A stretch of 47,248 nt of DNA. It comes from Promethearchaeia archaeon. GTDB lineage: Archaea > Asgardarchaeota > Lokiarchaeia > Sigyniarchaeales > SOKP01. This document shows, one piece after another, positions 45,634 to 47,248 of the stretch (position 1 is its first letter; each line of letters begins with the position of its first letter). A program made the translations under genes and the position numbers. The stretch lies in NCBI GenBank assembly GCA_029856155.1, contig JAHQWL010000034.1, forward strand, positions 1-47,248, given 5' to 3'. The notes under the pieces are model-generated. The model had not been told where the DNA came from. It searched no databases and saw only the letters and a list, made by a program, of their open reading frames with translations.

Positions 45634-47248
45634 TTATTTGGTTCCAACGATTTTTTGATGATTTTTTTCGAAGTAATAAGCCTCAGTCATTCTATGACAA
45701 TTTCCGCAGATATATACTGCATCATCTTGGATGAGCTTTTTTTCAATCTTTTCAATTGTGGTATAACGTAATTTATCATATTTTGGAAATGTCTTTTTTG
45801 ATATGTCACGGTGGTGAAACTGAAGAGTTGCTAAATTTTTTTCCCCGCAACCAATACACTTCCCATTATATAATCGATCGATTACTATTCTTTTACTCAT
45901 CCATGATTTAATTTGGTGTCCTTCTTTATGCCCTTTATCTGGAAACCGCTTGTAAATGAGCTCATATAATTTTTTTTCAATATTTTTTATTGATGATTCA
46001 AAATCATTTTTATTTTCAATTAATACTTTGTACGTTTTATAGTACTTCGACTGTTTCTTCAAGTGACAGTTCCTACATGAAGGAATAGCTTTTTCCTTTT
46101 CAAGCTTCTTTAATGTATTTTCCCAATTACCATGAAAATTGATTCTTTTCGTCTTTAATTCTTTCATGGGATGATGAAAATCGAATGCTGGAAGTTTAGC
46201 GACAGTGGTATTACATTCTGGGCACTTTTCGGCAAATTTTCCGCCATATATATTTCGAATGATACTATTTTTGTTTTGTAAAGCTCGAATTTGTTTATGT
46301 TCTAACCTACATGGCTTACAATAACGTGCATATACAGGTTTATTGGATTTCATATAGTTTTCGAATTCAGAAAGTGATTTGATTTCGTGACATAGACCGC
46401 ATTCTTTTGTTTCTCTGTGATTATGTAAGTTTTGATGAGGATTTACCTCTGGATTACCAGTAATTTCTTTATTTTCAGTCTTTTGTATTGGATCAGTTTT
46501 TTCGAGCTCTGGTTTATTTTTTGGTGTATCTTTCAATTGATTTGTTGATCTTTCAATTTTATCGTTTTTAGATGTATCTCTTTTAACAATCTCTTCTAAT
46601 TTTGGCGAATAGAAAGAATAACTCTTTAGGTCTTTAAGAATAGTCGCTTGAAGCTTTGGAAGGTTTTTCATTTCCCACATATCCGAAACTAGCCTAAACA
46701 CAATCTTTTTTAACCATATTATAAATGTTAGAAAATGAGTTCGATAATCCTGATTTGACTCTACTTTTTTTTGGAGTAGTTTTAATGAATCATCAAATTC
46801 TTCAATAGAGATGTTATGTAAATTCTCTAAAAAGGTTCTACTTATTCTTTTAGTTAATATAGGTTTTAACTTACTTGCTAAATAGGTGAGAATAGATTGA
46901 TTTAGACTTACACGGCGCACGCTGACATTATTTTCTTGCTCCCATTCCCTAATTAAAAGGTAGATTAAGCGGGAAATCACTATGATTAAATTTTCTTTGA
47001 ATATTTGAGGAAAAGCCTCGTCATCTCGAATCACATTCACAGAATACTTTCTTGATTTCGTTAACTTCCCGAGTCTTTTAATAAAAGTCTTTTTATTTTT
47101 CTTAATATCATCTTTATGATTCGAAATTTTTTTATGCGGGTCTTTAACTAATCCTTCTTGAGTGTCAAGAATGTCGATATTAATTTCGATTCCACAGAAC
47201 CCACAGATTACAAGTTCTTTGTTTTCAACGATTTTTTCTATAATATCT
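45634..47248 (-). CDS. Tandem-HNH zinc protein, 5' end outside the window
   Basis: The frame runs without a stop into the right edge, so the GTG at 47040 is probably not the true start; the upstream part holds another zinc knuckle (ICGFCG). The visible part has a zinc ribbon CGLC...YCKPC, then two HNH-like modules: CPEC...FDFHHP...CRNCH and CIGCGEKNLATLQFHH...CGNCHRM. HNH modules cut DNA. A helical N-terminal region precedes them. With the HTH gene downstream it resembles a mobile or defence nuclease pair beside a tRNA gene. Confidence 0.8.
   Translation of the reverse strand, partial: DIIEKIVENKELVICGFCGIEINIDILDTQEGLVKDPHKKISNHKDDIKKNKKTFIKRLGKLTKSRKYSVNVIRDDEAFPQIFKENLIIVISRLIYLLIREWEQENNVSVRRVSLNQSILTYLASKLKPILTKRISRTFLENLHNISIEEFDDSLKLLQKKVESNQDYRTHFLTFIIWLKKIVFRLVSDMWEMKNLPKLQATILKDLKSYSFYSPKLEEIVKRDTSKNDKIERSTNQLKDTPKNKPELEKTDPIQKTENKEITGNPEVNPHQNLHNHRETKECGLCHEIKSLSEFENYMKSNKPVYARYCKPCRLEHKQIRALQNKNSIIRNIYGGKFAEKCPECNTTVAKLPAFDFHHPMKELKTKRINFHGNWENTLKKLEKEKAIPSCRNCHLKKQSKYYKTYKVLIENKNDFESSIKNIEKKLYELIYKRFPDKGHKEGHQIKSWMSKRIVIDRLYNGKCIGCGEKNLATLQFHHRDISKKTFPKYDKLRYTTIEKIEKKLIQDDAVYICGNCHRMTEAYYFEKNHQKIVGTK

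Noticed and set aside
45415..45771. A 118-codon plus-strand frame
   Set aside because: It is antisense to the HTH and HNH genes, which carry clear motifs.

Overview
The window looks like a piece of an Asgard archaeal genome, most like the Lokiarchaeia-type lineages. Protein-coding DNA is very AT-rich. The information-processing genes are archaeal or eukaryote-like: TFB, Rpo12, aRF1, aIF2-beta, aIF1, Nmd3, Rio1, a Dim2-type KH protein, an RPA32-like OB/winged-helix protein and a multi-OB RPA. There is also a Ras-like GTPase, a roadblock-like protein, a RING-like zinc protein, the archaeal CoA route and intron-bearing tRNAs with noncanonical intron sites. The 23S rRNA gene (minus strand, about 3.4 kb) is not linked to 16S or 5S here and has a strongly enlarged segment near its 3' end, where Asgard archaea are known to carry a supersized ES39.

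Layout. 1-3890: an unusual zone downstream of 23S. A 168-bp block holding the 23S 3' tail and the start of its trailer is repeated without a mismatch (290-457 and 3722-3889). It brackets a 3.3 kb islet with a signal-peptide membrane protein, an 88-aa membrane protein (second, nearly identical copy at the window edge) and a 501-aa zinc-ribbon protein. The 3' strand of the 23S processing stem is present three times. 3760-7140: 23S rRNA. 7141-7796: its leader, with the 5' strand of the processing stem, a compact three-way-junction RNA, a second hairpin and a TATA box. 7797-16359: DUF72, ketopantoate reductase, acetyltransferase, phosphopantothenate synthetase, aRF1, Get3/ArsA ATPase, TtuA-type tRNA thiolase and a site-2 protease. 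16556: initiator tRNA with an intron. 16814-20770: RPA32-like protein, then the block aIF2-beta, DUF424, Nmd3, Rio1, Dim2-like. 20774-24936 (minus): small unknown protein, FtsZ, LysA-like PLP enzyme, GT4 glycosyltransferase. 24988-31722: SWIM protein, YkgJ-type protein, two tandem 37-aa membrane microproteins, a 1215-aa orphan protein, a PAC2-family protein and Rpo12. 31791-35739: TFB, zinc-finger proteins, roadblock-like protein, a possible PAC4-like chaperone, tRNA-Leu with two introns. 35855-43636: Zn-ribbon protein, UMP kinase, pantoate kinase, MfnB, RING-like protein, HisA-like protein, RPA, PfkB kinase and an unknown. 43737-47248: aIF1 without a canonical start codon, a divergent small GTPase, tRNA-Asn with introns in both the D loop and the T loop, and an HTH protein plus a tandem-HNH protein running off the right edge.

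The genes form several functional sets. The pathway-specific archaeal CoA enzymes (ketopantoate reductase, pantoate kinase, phosphopantothenate synthetase) are all present but scattered. One operon-like block covers initiation and ribosome biogenesis. Proteins linked in eukaryotes to membrane trafficking and ubiquitin (GTPase, roadblock-like, RING-like) fit Asgard biology. The strongest candidates for something new are the 23S-tail duplication islet, the aIF1 gene that seems to start at ATT, the doubly interrupted tRNA-Asn, the structured pre-23S leader RNA and the tandem 37-aa microproteins. Family calls come from reading motifs by eye; no database search was run.
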